This document shows, in pieces, positions 14,167-21,568 of a stretch of 28,713 nt of DNA. A program made the position numbers and the translations under genes. The notes under the pieces were generated by a model. It made no database searches, was not told the DNA's origin, and saw nothing but the letters and a program-made list of their open reading frames with translations. The DNA comes from JBAWYM01 sp037143575 (lineage in GTDB: Bacteria; Patescibacteriota; Gracilibacteria; Peribacterales; Peribacteraceae), in assembly GCA_037143575.1 (NCBI GenBank), contig JBAWYM010000020.1, forward strand, positions 1 through 28,713, written 5' to 3'. How positions within the stretch are numbered: the first letter of the stretch is position 1; the number at the start of each line of letters is the position of its first letter.

Positions 14167-16221
14167 TCATGAGTCTTTCATCAACAATTCCCGCTCCTTC
14201 GCCACGAACTGCTGCACGGCTTCCACATACGTCGCGTGGCTCCAGGTGAGCGGGGCCACCGAGAGGGGAGCACCGGTGAGTGGATGGAGCTGTTCGGCGA
14301 GGAGGCCGGTCACGGATGCGTATTTGGCTACCCATTCGAGAGTTCGGCGGGCTGGCTCCAAATCTGCCGGAGTTTTGGCCAGGGCGATACCGTACTCCGC
14401 ATCCCACAGAGTCGTGATGATCCAGGGATTGCCCGGAATGTCCTGCGTGATGGGGGTTTTGGCGTGGTAGTAGTCGGTTACGAAGCGCGCGATGCCGCAA
14501 ATGGGAGTATGCACGGTCAGTTGTTCCTTGAGCTGCCGCATGGTTGAGACGATGCGGGGGTCGGTGGGTGGTAGGACGCCGAGTTTCCAGATGGCGGCCA
14601 CGCTCGCATCCACGGTGAAGTTTTTCTCCACGGTCTTGCCGTCCTTGCGGCGGATGAATTTGACGAAGCGGTCATGCTCCTCATCGAAGAGATGGAAGAG
14701 CATTGCCTGTTTGGTTTCATCGGCGGCGGTGTGAAAGCGTTCCGAATGCGTGTGGTGCCCCAAAACTTGGCAGATCTGTGCAGCGGCCTGAAGCCCGGCG
14801 ACGACGGTGGCGACGGTGTAGGAGAAGACCCCGCGATGCTCTTCCCAAGGATCGTAACTCGGGAGGGGCAGGCTCGTTTTCTCCTCGCGGAATTTCACGA
14901 GGAAGTCCCCGGCCTTCTTCACGAAGCGCTCGTACATTTCCTGGAGGAATTCGAAATCCTGGAACTTCTCGAAGCGTTTCCAGAGCGCGTAGATGACGAG
15001 AGCGGTCTCGTCCTCCTGAATCGGCATCTGTGGCTCGCCGTCGCGGTACCAAGGATGCCATGAGGACCCCGGAGAGCCGTCGGGATTGTACTTGTGGAGG
15101 AGGTAGCCGTCGGGTGTCTGGACTCTGCAGCAAAATTCGAAGAAGCGACGGGTGACCTCGTGGTACTGTGCTCCGTCAAGCGCGAGGGAGACGAAGGCGC
15201 CGTCCCGTGGCCAGACGTAGGTGTAGGTGTCGCGGTTGAAGAGCATGATATCGGCATCGGCGGCGGCGAGGATGCCTCCGCGATTGTCGGCATGAAGGCG
15301 GATCGTAAGGAGGCTCCTGCGGTACAGATCCACGAGTGGTTGGCTCAGGGAGCCGAACTGCTGATCGGACTTCTGCACCCAGCTCTTCCAGTAGTTGTGG
15401 CAATTGCTTTTCAGCCGCTCTTCTCCTTCCTCCAATACCATCTGCTGGAGGTCGACCACTTCATCGAGCGAACGCCCCATGCAGACCCAGAGGGACACTT
15501 CCGTTTCCTTCCCGGGTACAACTGCGCAGTGAATGCCGACGGTGGAATCCACGGAACCCTGATCGATGGTGGTATGGGAGAGCTGGCCGTCTTCCGCGTC
15601 GCGCCAGGTTCCTTCGTATCCTTGATAGTTCGCTTTGCCGATGGAGAAGCTGCTGAGTCCGCAGCTTTTCAATCGTTCCTTACTCCCGAGGATGGACTGG
15701 TATTCCCCCATGACTTTGCCGGCGGCAGTCTCGGTGGGGGCGGATGTCACACCACCGATGAGGAAGTAACGGGTCTGGCGGAAGTGGATGACGCTATTAG
15801 TGTAGGGTTCGTAGAAGGCGGTGTCTTTCTGCTTGTCACCGTAGATGAAGAGATTGTGGTGGAAGAACATCTTTACGTTCTTGGATTGTCCATCCGTCGT
15901 CTTCAGGATGAAGTGCCGCATGAGGACGTTGTAGAAGGGATGGACGAAGTCTTCTGCACGGATTTCCAGCCCCAATTCTGCATTCCTCAATATCGAATCA
16001 CCCACGAGGGAATCCTGACGATAGCGCGGCTCGATTATCCAAGAGGGATCACTGAACCACTTGAGTCCCTTTCCTTCGATATAGACTCCCGCACGATGGA
16101 CGTTGCCGAATCCTGTGTGATCCTCCATCCCCACGTAGGGAAAGTAGAGATCCCGGAGCATGAGCCGATCATCGAATGTTGCGAGGACTTGGCCGTTGCC
16201 GATGACAAGGGAGCGGGGCAT
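14167..16221 (-). CDS. GH15-family glucoamylase-like glycoside hydrolase
   Basis: The 684-aa protein has a beta-sandwich-like N-domain (MPRSLVIGNGQVLATFDD) and an (alpha/alpha)6 catalytic domain from about residue 295. Key motifs are YTYVWPRDGAF (about 333-343), QMPIQEDETALVIYAL with the likely general acid E405, and GLLAEQLHPLTGAPLSVAPL with the likely base E643, then WSHATYV. GH15 enzymes release glucose from alpha-1,4-glucan ends; some members act on trehalose instead, and this cannot be excluded. No signal peptide is visible, so it is probably cytosolic. It lies 67 nt after a GH57 gene and near a glycogen-synthase-like gene, which supports turnover of an internal alpha-glucan store. Confidence 0.9.
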   Translation of the reverse strand: MPRSLVIGNGQVLATFDDRLMLRDLYFPYVGMEDHTGFGNVHRAGVYIEGKGLKWFSDPSWIIEPRYRQDSLVGDSILRNAELGLEIRAEDFVHPFYNVLMRHFILKTTDGQSKNVKMFFHHNLFIYGDKQKDTAFYEPYTNSVIHFRQTRYFLIGGVTSAPTETAAGKVMGEYQSILGSKERLKSCGLSSFSIGKANYQGYEGTWRDAEDGQLSHTTIDQGSVDSTVGIHCAVVPGKETEVSLWVCMGRSLDEVVDLQQMVLEEGEERLKSNCHNYWKSWVQKSDQQFGSLSQPLVDLYRRSLLTIRLHADNRGGILAAADADIMLFNRDTYTYVWPRDGAFVSLALDGAQYHEVTRRFFEFCCRVQTPDGYLLHKYNPDGSPGSSWHPWYRDGEPQMPIQEDETALVIYALWKRFEKFQDFEFLQEMYERFVKKAGDFLVKFREEKTSLPLPSYDPWEEHRGVFSYTVATVVAGLQAAAQICQVLGHHTHSERFHTAADETKQAMLFHLFDEEHDRFVKFIRRKDGKTVEKNFTVDASVAAIWKLGVLPPTDPRIVSTMRQLKEQLTVHTPICGIARFVTDYYHAKTPITQDIPGNPWIITTLWDAEYGIALAKTPADLEPARRTLEWVAKYASVTGLLAEQLHPLTGAPLSVAPLTWSHATYVEAVQQFVAKERELLMKDS

Positions 16222-16231
16222 GGGGCGGAAG

Positions 16232-16270
16232 TGAGAAAGGTTTGGAATAGGTTATAAAGGCCTGAAAGGT
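16232..16270. repeat. Half copy of the GAGGTTATAAAGGCCTG element
   Basis: GGTTATAAAGGCCTGAAAGG between the GH57 and GH15 genes matches one arm of the inverted repeat at 6385-6496. The second arm is absent. Confidence 0.5.
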
Positions 16271-16288
16271 TTGGTGTGATGTTTGCCT

Positions 16289-17632
16289 TTATTTACCATT
16301 TTTCAGAGCAGGTCGCCTGTCCTGAGCCACGTCGAAGGATCGACCTGCGGTCTGCTGTTTGACCCTTTTCGAACAATTGGCTACTGACATTTTCTCCGCC
16401 CGTCCCTTGAGGTCGCACACGGCGTGGCTGTAGCGGCGGTAGGCTTCGTAGGGGGAATCGTACGGACTGAAGTACTTGTGCACATCGCCGTCGTTCCAGA
16501 ACTTGGTGCACATGTAGTAGAAGTGGTCGGAGGTCTGGAGGCGACGCCACGATTCGATCAGTTCTTCATCCTTCGTTCCCATTACGAGCGACTTGAGATC
16601 GAAGATCGACTGCAGTGCGGAATTCTGGATTTCATTCCCCAGCCACGCGGAGAGATCCCGCTCGGTATCGGCCCAGGAGATCGGCATGTGGGCATCGAAC
16701 GCCGGTGTGGTGCTCGCATTCCAGTCCTTGATTACCTCCGAGGGGGTCGAGGTCCTGATGCCGCGCTCCTGCCAGATGCCCGGAAGTGCACGGAGGAAAG
16801 AGAAGATGCCGGTATCGGCCCACTGGTGTTCACCGAAGGTTTCGTAATCCATGAAGAGATTGACGTTGTGTCCGCCGCCACCGATGAGCCAATCGCTGAA
16901 AGTCTCGGCCTTGAGCGGGAAGCCCACCCAGCTCTTATCGGAGAATCGGAAGGCCACGTCGTCGGAGAGACGGTAGTTTTTCAGGAGGACTGTGATGTCC
17001 TGTGAGCGCTTGGCGAGAGGCCGATGTCGGCTGATGATCTGCTCCTTCTTTCTCTCGAGCCGGAACTGTGGAGGCTGGAAAGGTGTATTGGGACTGCGAC
17101 CTGCGAGGAGATGATCCGCGCCTTCCGCCAGAATACCCTGGAAACCCATAAGTCGGACGGTCTGCGCCAGCTCATTACTGTAGATGAGCTCGGTATTGCG
17201 GAAGACGGATGGAGTGACGCCGAAGAGCTTCTTGATTTTCTTCACGTGCTTGCCGACCTGATCGCAGAATTCCGCAGTATCTTTGAGGGAACTCAACGAG
17301 TGGTAGTACGTCTCAGCGAGAAATTCCACTCGGCCTGTTTCTGCGAGAGCTCGGAACGAGTCCAGAACATCGGGGCCGTACTCTTCGCACTGATCGAGGA
17401 AGACGCCGGAGAGCGAGTAGGCGACGGAGAACCACGGATACTGCTTGAGGAGAGAGAGCATGAGTTCATTCGCCGGAAGATAGCACTTCTCGGATACTTT
17501 GCGGAAGATCGCGCAGTTCTTCTCCTCATCAAAGTAGTGCGGGTGTTTCCCTTTGCCGATTTCCGTAATCCGAAGATCGCGGAGGCGGTAGGGCTGGTGA
17601 ACTTGGAAGTAGAAGCAGATGCGGGGATTCAT
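16289..17632 (-). CDS. GH57-family alpha-amylase-like glycoside hydrolase
   Basis: The 447-aa protein begins MNPRICFYFQVHQPYRLRD, the GH57 region I motif (HQP at 12-14). RVEFLAETYYHSL is region II. PSVFRNTELIYSNE holds the nucleophile E148, and LFMDYETFGEHQW holds the acid D262. A C-terminal helical region ends with YYMCTKFWNDGDVHKYFSPY. The family hydrolyses or transfers alpha-1,4-glucans; length and motifs fit the alpha-amylase subgroup, but 4-alpha-glucanotransferase is possible. No signal peptide, so it is probably cytosolic. The last 16 residues (SFDVAQDRRPALKNGK) come from a dispersed repeat word (CGTCGAAGGATCG, 16331-16343) and are probably not part of the fold. Confidence 0.9.
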   Translation of the reverse strand: MNPRICFYFQVHQPYRLRDLRITEIGKGKHPHYFDEEKNCAIFRKVSEKCYLPANELMLSLLKQYPWFSVAYSLSGVFLDQCEEYGPDVLDSFRALAETGRVEFLAETYYHSLSSLKDTAEFCDQVGKHVKKIKKLFGVTPSVFRNTELIYSNELAQTVRLMGFQGILAEGADHLLAGRSPNTPFQPPQFRLERKKEQIISRHRPLAKRSQDITVLLKNYRLSDDVAFRFSDKSWVGFPLKAETFSDWLIGGGGHNVNLFMDYETFGEHQWADTGIFSFLRALPGIWQERGIRTSTPSEVIKDWNASTTPAFDAHMPISWADTERDLSAWLGNEIQNSALQSIFDLKSLVMGTKDEELIESWRRLQTSDHFYYMCTKFWNDGDVHKYFSPYDSPYEAYRRYSHAVCDLKGRAEKMSVANCSKRVKQQTAGRSFDVAQDRRPALKNGK

Positions 17633-17770
17633 AGTGTGTTTGGGTATGAGAGGGTTTTTTGAATGTTGAGGAGGGATGAGGGTAATGAACCGGTTTATAG
17701 TTATTAGTTATTAGTTTCTGGTTATCCATATATTTCTTGAGCGCGGGTTTCTACTTGCATGATTGTGTAT

Positions 17771-19048
17771 TCAAGCCTGTATCATCGGTGGCGGATTGTT
17801 ACGCAGGAGGTCTTCGTAAATTGATCGCACATGTCCGGCCTGATTTCCCCACGTGAGCTTCTGAAGGATGCGCGGGGCTTCGGACATCAGCTGGTGTGCG
17901 AGGGGTGTTTCGCGCAGGACCGTGAGGACACAATCCGCCATCTTCTCTGTATCCCAGAAGTCGACTTTGAAGGCGTGACCCAGCACTTCGCTCACACCCG
18001 ATTGCTTACTGACGATCACTGGTGTCTTTCCGGCGACTGCTTCGAGTGCGACGAGTCCGAAGGGTTCGGAGAGCGATGGCATTACGAAACAGTCCGCCTG
18101 AAGGAAGAGCTTTCGCGCCTCTGTTCCGGACACCTTTCCGGCGAAGACCATGCAGTCCTGAAGCCCCAGATGTACGGCTTCCTTCATCAGCGAGGGGAGC
18201 ATGTGGCCGTCGCCCGCGACGATGAACTGCACGTCGGGCCGGAACTTGTGGACGGCAGCGGCCATCTGCAGGAAGTGTCGCGGCCCTTTCTGAATAGTGA
18301 GACGTCCGAGGAAGAGCACGAGCGGATGCTTCTTGCCTGTGGGGATGATGGATTGCAGCGGCCTTTCTACATCTGTCTGATGGTGCACAGGCACGTACGG
18401 CGCTTCCTGCGTTACTGTTTCATCAGTGCCGTTGTGCACGACGGTGATTTTGTCGCCATCGATGCCGTAGTGTTGCACGAGGATATTCTTGGTGTACTGG
18501 CTCACGGCGATGATGCGGTTTGCGGACTTAAATCCGGAGCGTTCCCGCTGGTAGATCCACTCATTGGGATGGAAGTGCGTGCGATCGAGTTCTGTGGCGT
18601 GAATGTGCGCGACGAGCGGTCGGTCCTTCGTCTTCGAAACTTTTACCGCTGCGTCGTACGTCATCCAGTCGTGACAGTGGATCACATCCGGATTGATTTT
18701 CTCGGTCACTGCCACACTGGTCTCGGTGAAGAGATGAACGGCGTGCCCCAGATCATCTCCGTACATGTGCATCGTTTCCCGCGGGATGGAGACGATGCGT
18801 TCTGCGAAAGATTCCTCCGAGTCGTACGGAAGCAGCATGCTCTGGATCTGGATCATTTCGACGTGCTCTTTCGTCGGAAAACGGATATCCACTTCGTTCA
18901 CTTCCTCCGCTCCGGAGAATGGCAGTACGAGCGTCACCTTCACATTGTTTTTGAGAAGTCCCCGGACGAGTCCCTGGCACGCAACCCCCAAACCTCCCAG
19001 ACAACGTGGGGGGTATTCCCAGCCGAACATGAGCGTATGTAAGGACAT
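17771..19048 (-). CDS. GT4/GT5-type glycosyltransferase, glycogen-synthase-like
   Basis: The 425-aa GT-B protein begins MSLHTLMFGWEYPPRCLGGL, the glycine-rich loop seen in glycogen synthases (PPxxGGLG). PDVIHCHDWMT (120-130) and VLFLGRLTIQKGPRHFL (R249 and K254, nucleotide-sugar phosphate contacts) follow, with MPSLSEPFGLVALEAVAGKT containing the E328-x7-E336 donor motif. It should transfer glucose from ADP- or UDP-glucose to an alpha-glucan. The neighbouring GH57 and GH15 genes point to a synthesis-and-breakdown module. A general GT4 role in surface glycan synthesis is the alternative. Its promoter has a near-perfect extended -10 box with a leader of about 35 nt. Confidence 0.85.
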   Translation of the reverse strand: MSLHTLMFGWEYPPRCLGGLGVACQGLVRGLLKNNVKVTLVLPFSGAEEVNEVDIRFPTKEHVEMIQIQSMLLPYDSEESFAERIVSIPRETMHMYGDDLGHAVHLFTETSVAVTEKINPDVIHCHDWMTYDAAVKVSKTKDRPLVAHIHATELDRTHFHPNEWIYQRERSGFKSANRIIAVSQYTKNILVQHYGIDGDKITVVHNGTDETVTQEAPYVPVHHQTDVERPLQSIIPTGKKHPLVLFLGRLTIQKGPRHFLQMAAAVHKFRPDVQFIVAGDGHMLPSLMKEAVHLGLQDCMVFAGKVSGTEARKLFLQADCFVMPSLSEPFGLVALEAVAGKTPVIVSKQSGVSEVLGHAFKVDFWDTEKMADCVLTVLRETPLAHQLMSEAPRILQKLTWGNQAGHVRSIYEDLLRNNPPPMIQA

Positions 19049-19089
19049 GATGTGTGTGTTTTCTCCGCGCGTGTGCGGTAAATCTCACC

Positions 19090-19118
19090 ATTATAGCAGA
19101 AAATGGGGTTCTGGTGAA
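19090..19118 (-). promoter_or_regulatory. Promoter of the glycogen-synthase-like gene
   Basis: On the minus strand TGC-TATAAT (19098-19090) is a consensus extended -10 box. A weak TTCACC -35 lies 17 nt further up. The transcript would have a leader of about 35 nt, unlike the leaderless genes in this window. No clear Shine-Dalgarno site or hairpin is visible in the leader. Confidence 0.65.
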
Positions 19119-19146
19119 GGGGTTTCATGACGAGGTTTTAGACGAT

Positions 19147-19214
19147 GGAAAGAGGTCAGAGAAGCCTGATAGGTTGTTATGAATAGACCTATCTGGCTTC
19201 TATAACTTCTATCG
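19147..19214. repeat. Intergenic inverted repeat, second full copy of the AGGCCTGATAGG family
   Basis: The left arm (19147-19174, GGAAAGAGGTCAGAGAAGCC and on) and right arm (19187-19214, ACCTATCTGGCTTCTATAAC and on) are imperfect reverse complements with a 12-nt loop. It is related to 6385-6496. It lies between the glycosyltransferase promoter and the end of the DUF35-kinase gene. Confidence 0.7.
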
Positions 19215-19225
19215 CTTCTCAATCC

Positions 19226-20197
19226 TCATTCACTCACCGTCTCATTCAGCGCTAGCACATGCCCTTTCAGCGTCTGGATGACCACATCGAGGTCTTCATT
19301 TACGAGGATATGATCGAAGAGATGGCGCGAATCGTTGAGGAACTTGATATCGGTACGGGCGTTCTCGAGCAATGACTTCATCTGCTCTTCGCTGTCGCGC
19401 CCGCGGGAGCGGAGGCGGTGGAGGAGGGAGCTCAGCATCATACGTTTGCTCCTGCCGGGAGGGAGCAGTCCACAGGAGAGGATGGATCGGCGTCCGAAGC
19501 TGCGGGCGAGGCCTTCCAGGAGGCGCATCTCTGTGACGACGACGGGGATCTTTCCCTTGTTCCAGATGGCAGAGATCGCGGATGAGCGGTAGCCGAAAAA
19601 ATGTTGGTCGTTCGATGGTGCTCGACGTGGAGTTTCGAATGCGGCGACCCGGGTCCAGGCGATGATGTCGCCGGATCGCTGCAGACGTTCGAATTCTTTC
19701 AGGCTCACGAATTCATACTCACGGTCATCATCGGTTCCGCGGGCAAGGCGCGTTGTCACCACCGGAACTTTCTCCGTAAAATCGATGAGGACATGCGTGA
19801 GCAGATTGCGGACGGTCTTTTTCCCCACACCCGAAGGACCGGAGAGCGCGAGAATGTATCCCGGAAATGCCTGGATCTTCGCGTGTTTTGAGACTTGGAC
19901 AGTGACTTCGTAGGCTGTGTCGTAGAGACGCAATCCTTGCTCGTTGATGCGCGAGAGCTGGAGGCGCGGGAGGACATTCATGCCGATCATCGGCTGTCGG
20001 TCATTCGTTGCGATGAGGGGAGCGAGAACGTGTTTCCCATTCTGGAGCTCGATGAGGCCGATGATGCGCGAGGCCTGCGGGAAGCCCTTCGGAGGATGCG
20101 TGATCGTCGTGAACGAGAGGATGACGCCGGGGAGATGACGTTCATGGTGCTGACGTGAGTGACGGTGCGCGACGGCGGGTGAGTCAGGTAATTTCAT
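19226..20197 (-). CDS. DUF35-type OB-fold fused to a guanylate-kinase-like P-loop domain
   Basis: The 323-aa reading has two parts. Residues ~23-97 (GVILSFTTITHPPKGFPQAS, IIGLIELQNGKHVLAPLI, IGMNVLPRLQ, LRLYDTAYEV) match the OB-fold half of DUF35 acyl-CoA-associated proteins. The zinc ribbon that normally precedes it is missing; a Cys-free, His-rich stretch (HRHSRQHHERH) stands there, and a stop 31 nt upstream leaves no room for one. Residues ~112-320 are guanylate-kinase-like: GPSGVGKKT P-loop (120-128), TTRLAR, YEFVSLKEF, LPPGRS and RLRSRGRDSEEQM. The GMP-contacting Glu of the FLEHAEV-type motif is Ala180 (IIAWTRV), so GMP kinase activity is doubtful. The gene follows thiolase and HMG-CoA synthase genes, whose archaeal counterparts bind a separate DUF35 protein. 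Confidence 0.75.
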   Translation of the reverse strand: MKLPDSPAVAHRHSRQHHERHLPGVILSFTTITHPPKGFPQASRIIGLIELQNGKHVLAPLIATNDRQPMIGMNVLPRLQLSRINEQGLRLYDTAYEVTVQVSKHAKIQAFPGYILALSGPSGVGKKTVRNLLTHVLIDFTEKVPVVTTRLARGTDDDREYEFVSLKEFERLQRSGDIIAWTRVAAFETPRRAPSNDQHFFGYRSSAISAIWNKGKIPVVVTEMRLLEGLARSFGRRSILSCGLLPPGRSKRMMLSSLLHRLRSRGRDSEEQMKSLLENARTDIKFLNDSRHLFDHILVNEDLDVVIQTLKGHVLALNETVSE

Positions 20198-20225
20198 GGT
20201 ATCAATGAGAAATTTAAGTAGAGCA

Positions 20226-20295
20226 TGTCATGGTGAGCCGTGTCGAACCATGACATACGCCAAATTTTCATAGTTCGACACGGCTCACTATGACA
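20226..20295. repeat. Inverted repeat with GTGAGCCGTGTCGAAC arms
   Basis: Left arm 20226-20248 and right arm 20273-20295 are reverse complements over 23 nt with 1 mismatch, separated by 24 nt. A second copy is at 27530-27630 and a half copy at 7256-7272. It lies between the thiolase stop and the DUF35-kinase start, so that gene may need its own promoter. Confidence 0.8.
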
Positions 20296-20317
20296 ATTCG
20301 GCTGCGATTGAGAGTAA

Positions 20318-21427
20318 TTATGCATCATGTTCGAGGAGGTGAATGCAGCAGGTGGCACCGGCGCCGCCGAAGTTGTGCGTCATGCCATAGCGCTTTCCGG
20401 ACGCGGTGAGTTGCTTACTGATATCGATGATCTGCTTTACGCCGGTGGCAGCCACGGGATGTCCGCATGCCTTCAGTCCACCGCTGCCGTTCACGGTCAT
20501 CGCTTCTTCTTGCTCATACCATCGGATACCTGAACCGGGCTCTGCGAAGCCGAGATCCTCCAGTGCCAGGAGTGCTGCTATCGAGAAGCAGTCGTGGAGT
20601 TCGAGATGGGCGATATCTTGGAGTTCGATTCCCGCTTCTTCGAGGGTTCGCGAGACAGCATCCTTGGTTGCACCGAACGATGTGATGGTCGGACGGTCCG
20701 CAATGGAGAGGGTGTCGGTGGTGAGTTGAGATGCAGCGATGCGGAGGGGGCTTCTGTGCTTCGTCGAAAGAATGCAGGCGGCCGCTCCGTCACTTACCGG
20801 TGAACAGTCCAGGAGGCGCAGCGGGTCGGCGATGATGGAACTGCGGCCTATTTGTTCCGGCGTCATCTCCGCTCTGAACTGCGCGAAGGGATTTTGGATC
20901 GCATTGTGGTGGTGCCGTGCGCTGACGAGATTGAGCTGTGACCTCGTGAGTCCGTACTCATGCATGTAGCGCTTGGCGACAAGGCCGAAGAGTCCGGGAA
21001 ACGTGAGTCCGGCAGTGGCATCCGCTTCGCTATCCGCAGCACCCATGAGGGCCGCGGCGATTTCCTCCGTCGAGGCATCGGTCATCTTCTCCGCACCGAG
21101 GACGAGGATCGTTTCCGCTTTTCCGCTTTCGAGCAGTGCACACGCAGTATGCAGTGCAACAGATCCCGATGCGCAGGCGGCTTCTACCCGAATGGCCGGG
21201 GGACGATGTGGCAATAATGAAGATGCGAGAGCTCCCAGCTGTGCCTGTCCGTTCACCGCCTCGCCGAGCATATTGGCGACGACGACGAAATCGATATCGA
21301 GCGCTGAGCACGGGGCGTTGTCGAGGGCGGCATCCACGGCTTCCGCCATCAAGTTGCGGAGGCTTTTCTCCCACCATTCCCCGAACTTCGTCTGGCCGGA
21401 AGCTATGAGGCTGATTTCGGATCTCAT
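20318..21427 (-). CDS. Acetoacetyl-CoA thiolase, archaeal/SCP2-thiolase type
   Basis: The 369-aa protein condenses two acetyl-CoA into acetoacetyl-CoA, the first mevalonate step. The nucleophile C85 is in IRVEAACASGSVALH. LELHDCFSIAALLALEDLGF carries H278, and GGLKACGHPVAATG carries H323. GMTHNFGGAGATC forms the last glycine-rich loop. The HDCF motif and the missing loop domain match the archaeal thiolase group (SCP2-like), not bacterial PhaA/AtoB enzymes. Archaeal members need DUF35 and HMG-CoA synthase to form a channelling complex; here both partners are the flanking genes on the same strand. The order HMG-CoA synthase, thiolase, DUF35-kinase suggests co-function, although repeat elements lie between them. 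Confidence 0.88.
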   Translation of the reverse strand: MRSEISLIASGQTKFGEWWEKSLRNLMAEAVDAALDNAPCSALDIDFVVVANMLGEAVNGQAQLGALASSLLPHRPPAIRVEAACASGSVALHTACALLESGKAETILVLGAEKMTDASTEEIAAALMGAADSEADATAGLTFPGLFGLVAKRYMHEYGLTRSQLNLVSARHHHNAIQNPFAQFRAEMTPEQIGRSSIIADPLRLLDCSPVSDGAAACILSTKHRSPLRIAASQLTTDTLSIADRPTITSFGATKDAVSRTLEEAGIELQDIAHLELHDCFSIAALLALEDLGFAEPGSGIRWYEQEEAMTVNGSGGLKACGHPVAATGVKQIIDISKQLTASGKRYGMTHNFGGAGATCCIHLLEHDA

Positions 21428-21482
21428 CTTAGTAGCGGCAGTCTACTCAACATTCGGTTTTCGGTGAAGCAAATGAGATACG

Positions 21483-21568
21483 AATTGTTTCATTGTTGGA
21501 TTGTTTCATTGTTTGGCTGTAGAGAGCTTCCCAAAGCGCTTTGCGAACAATGAAAGAATGAAACAATT
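21483..21568. repeat. Inverted repeat of TTGTTTCATTGTT words with AAAGCGCTTT core
   Basis: AATTGTTTCATTG (twice on the left) is mirrored by AACAATGAAAGAATGAAACA on the right (21546-21565). The centre holds the palindrome CAAAGCGCTTTG (21532-21543). It fills the gap between the HMG-CoA synthase stop and the thiolase start and touches that stop. Confidence 0.7.

Noticed and set aside
15094..16257. 387-codon plus-strand frame
   Set aside because: Antisense to the GH15 gene, which has catalytic motifs; the plus frame has no recognisable domain.
17831..19042. 403-codon plus-strand frame
   Set aside because: Antisense shadow of the GT4 gene; His/Glu/Asp-rich composition without motifs, while the minus strand has full GT-B signatures.
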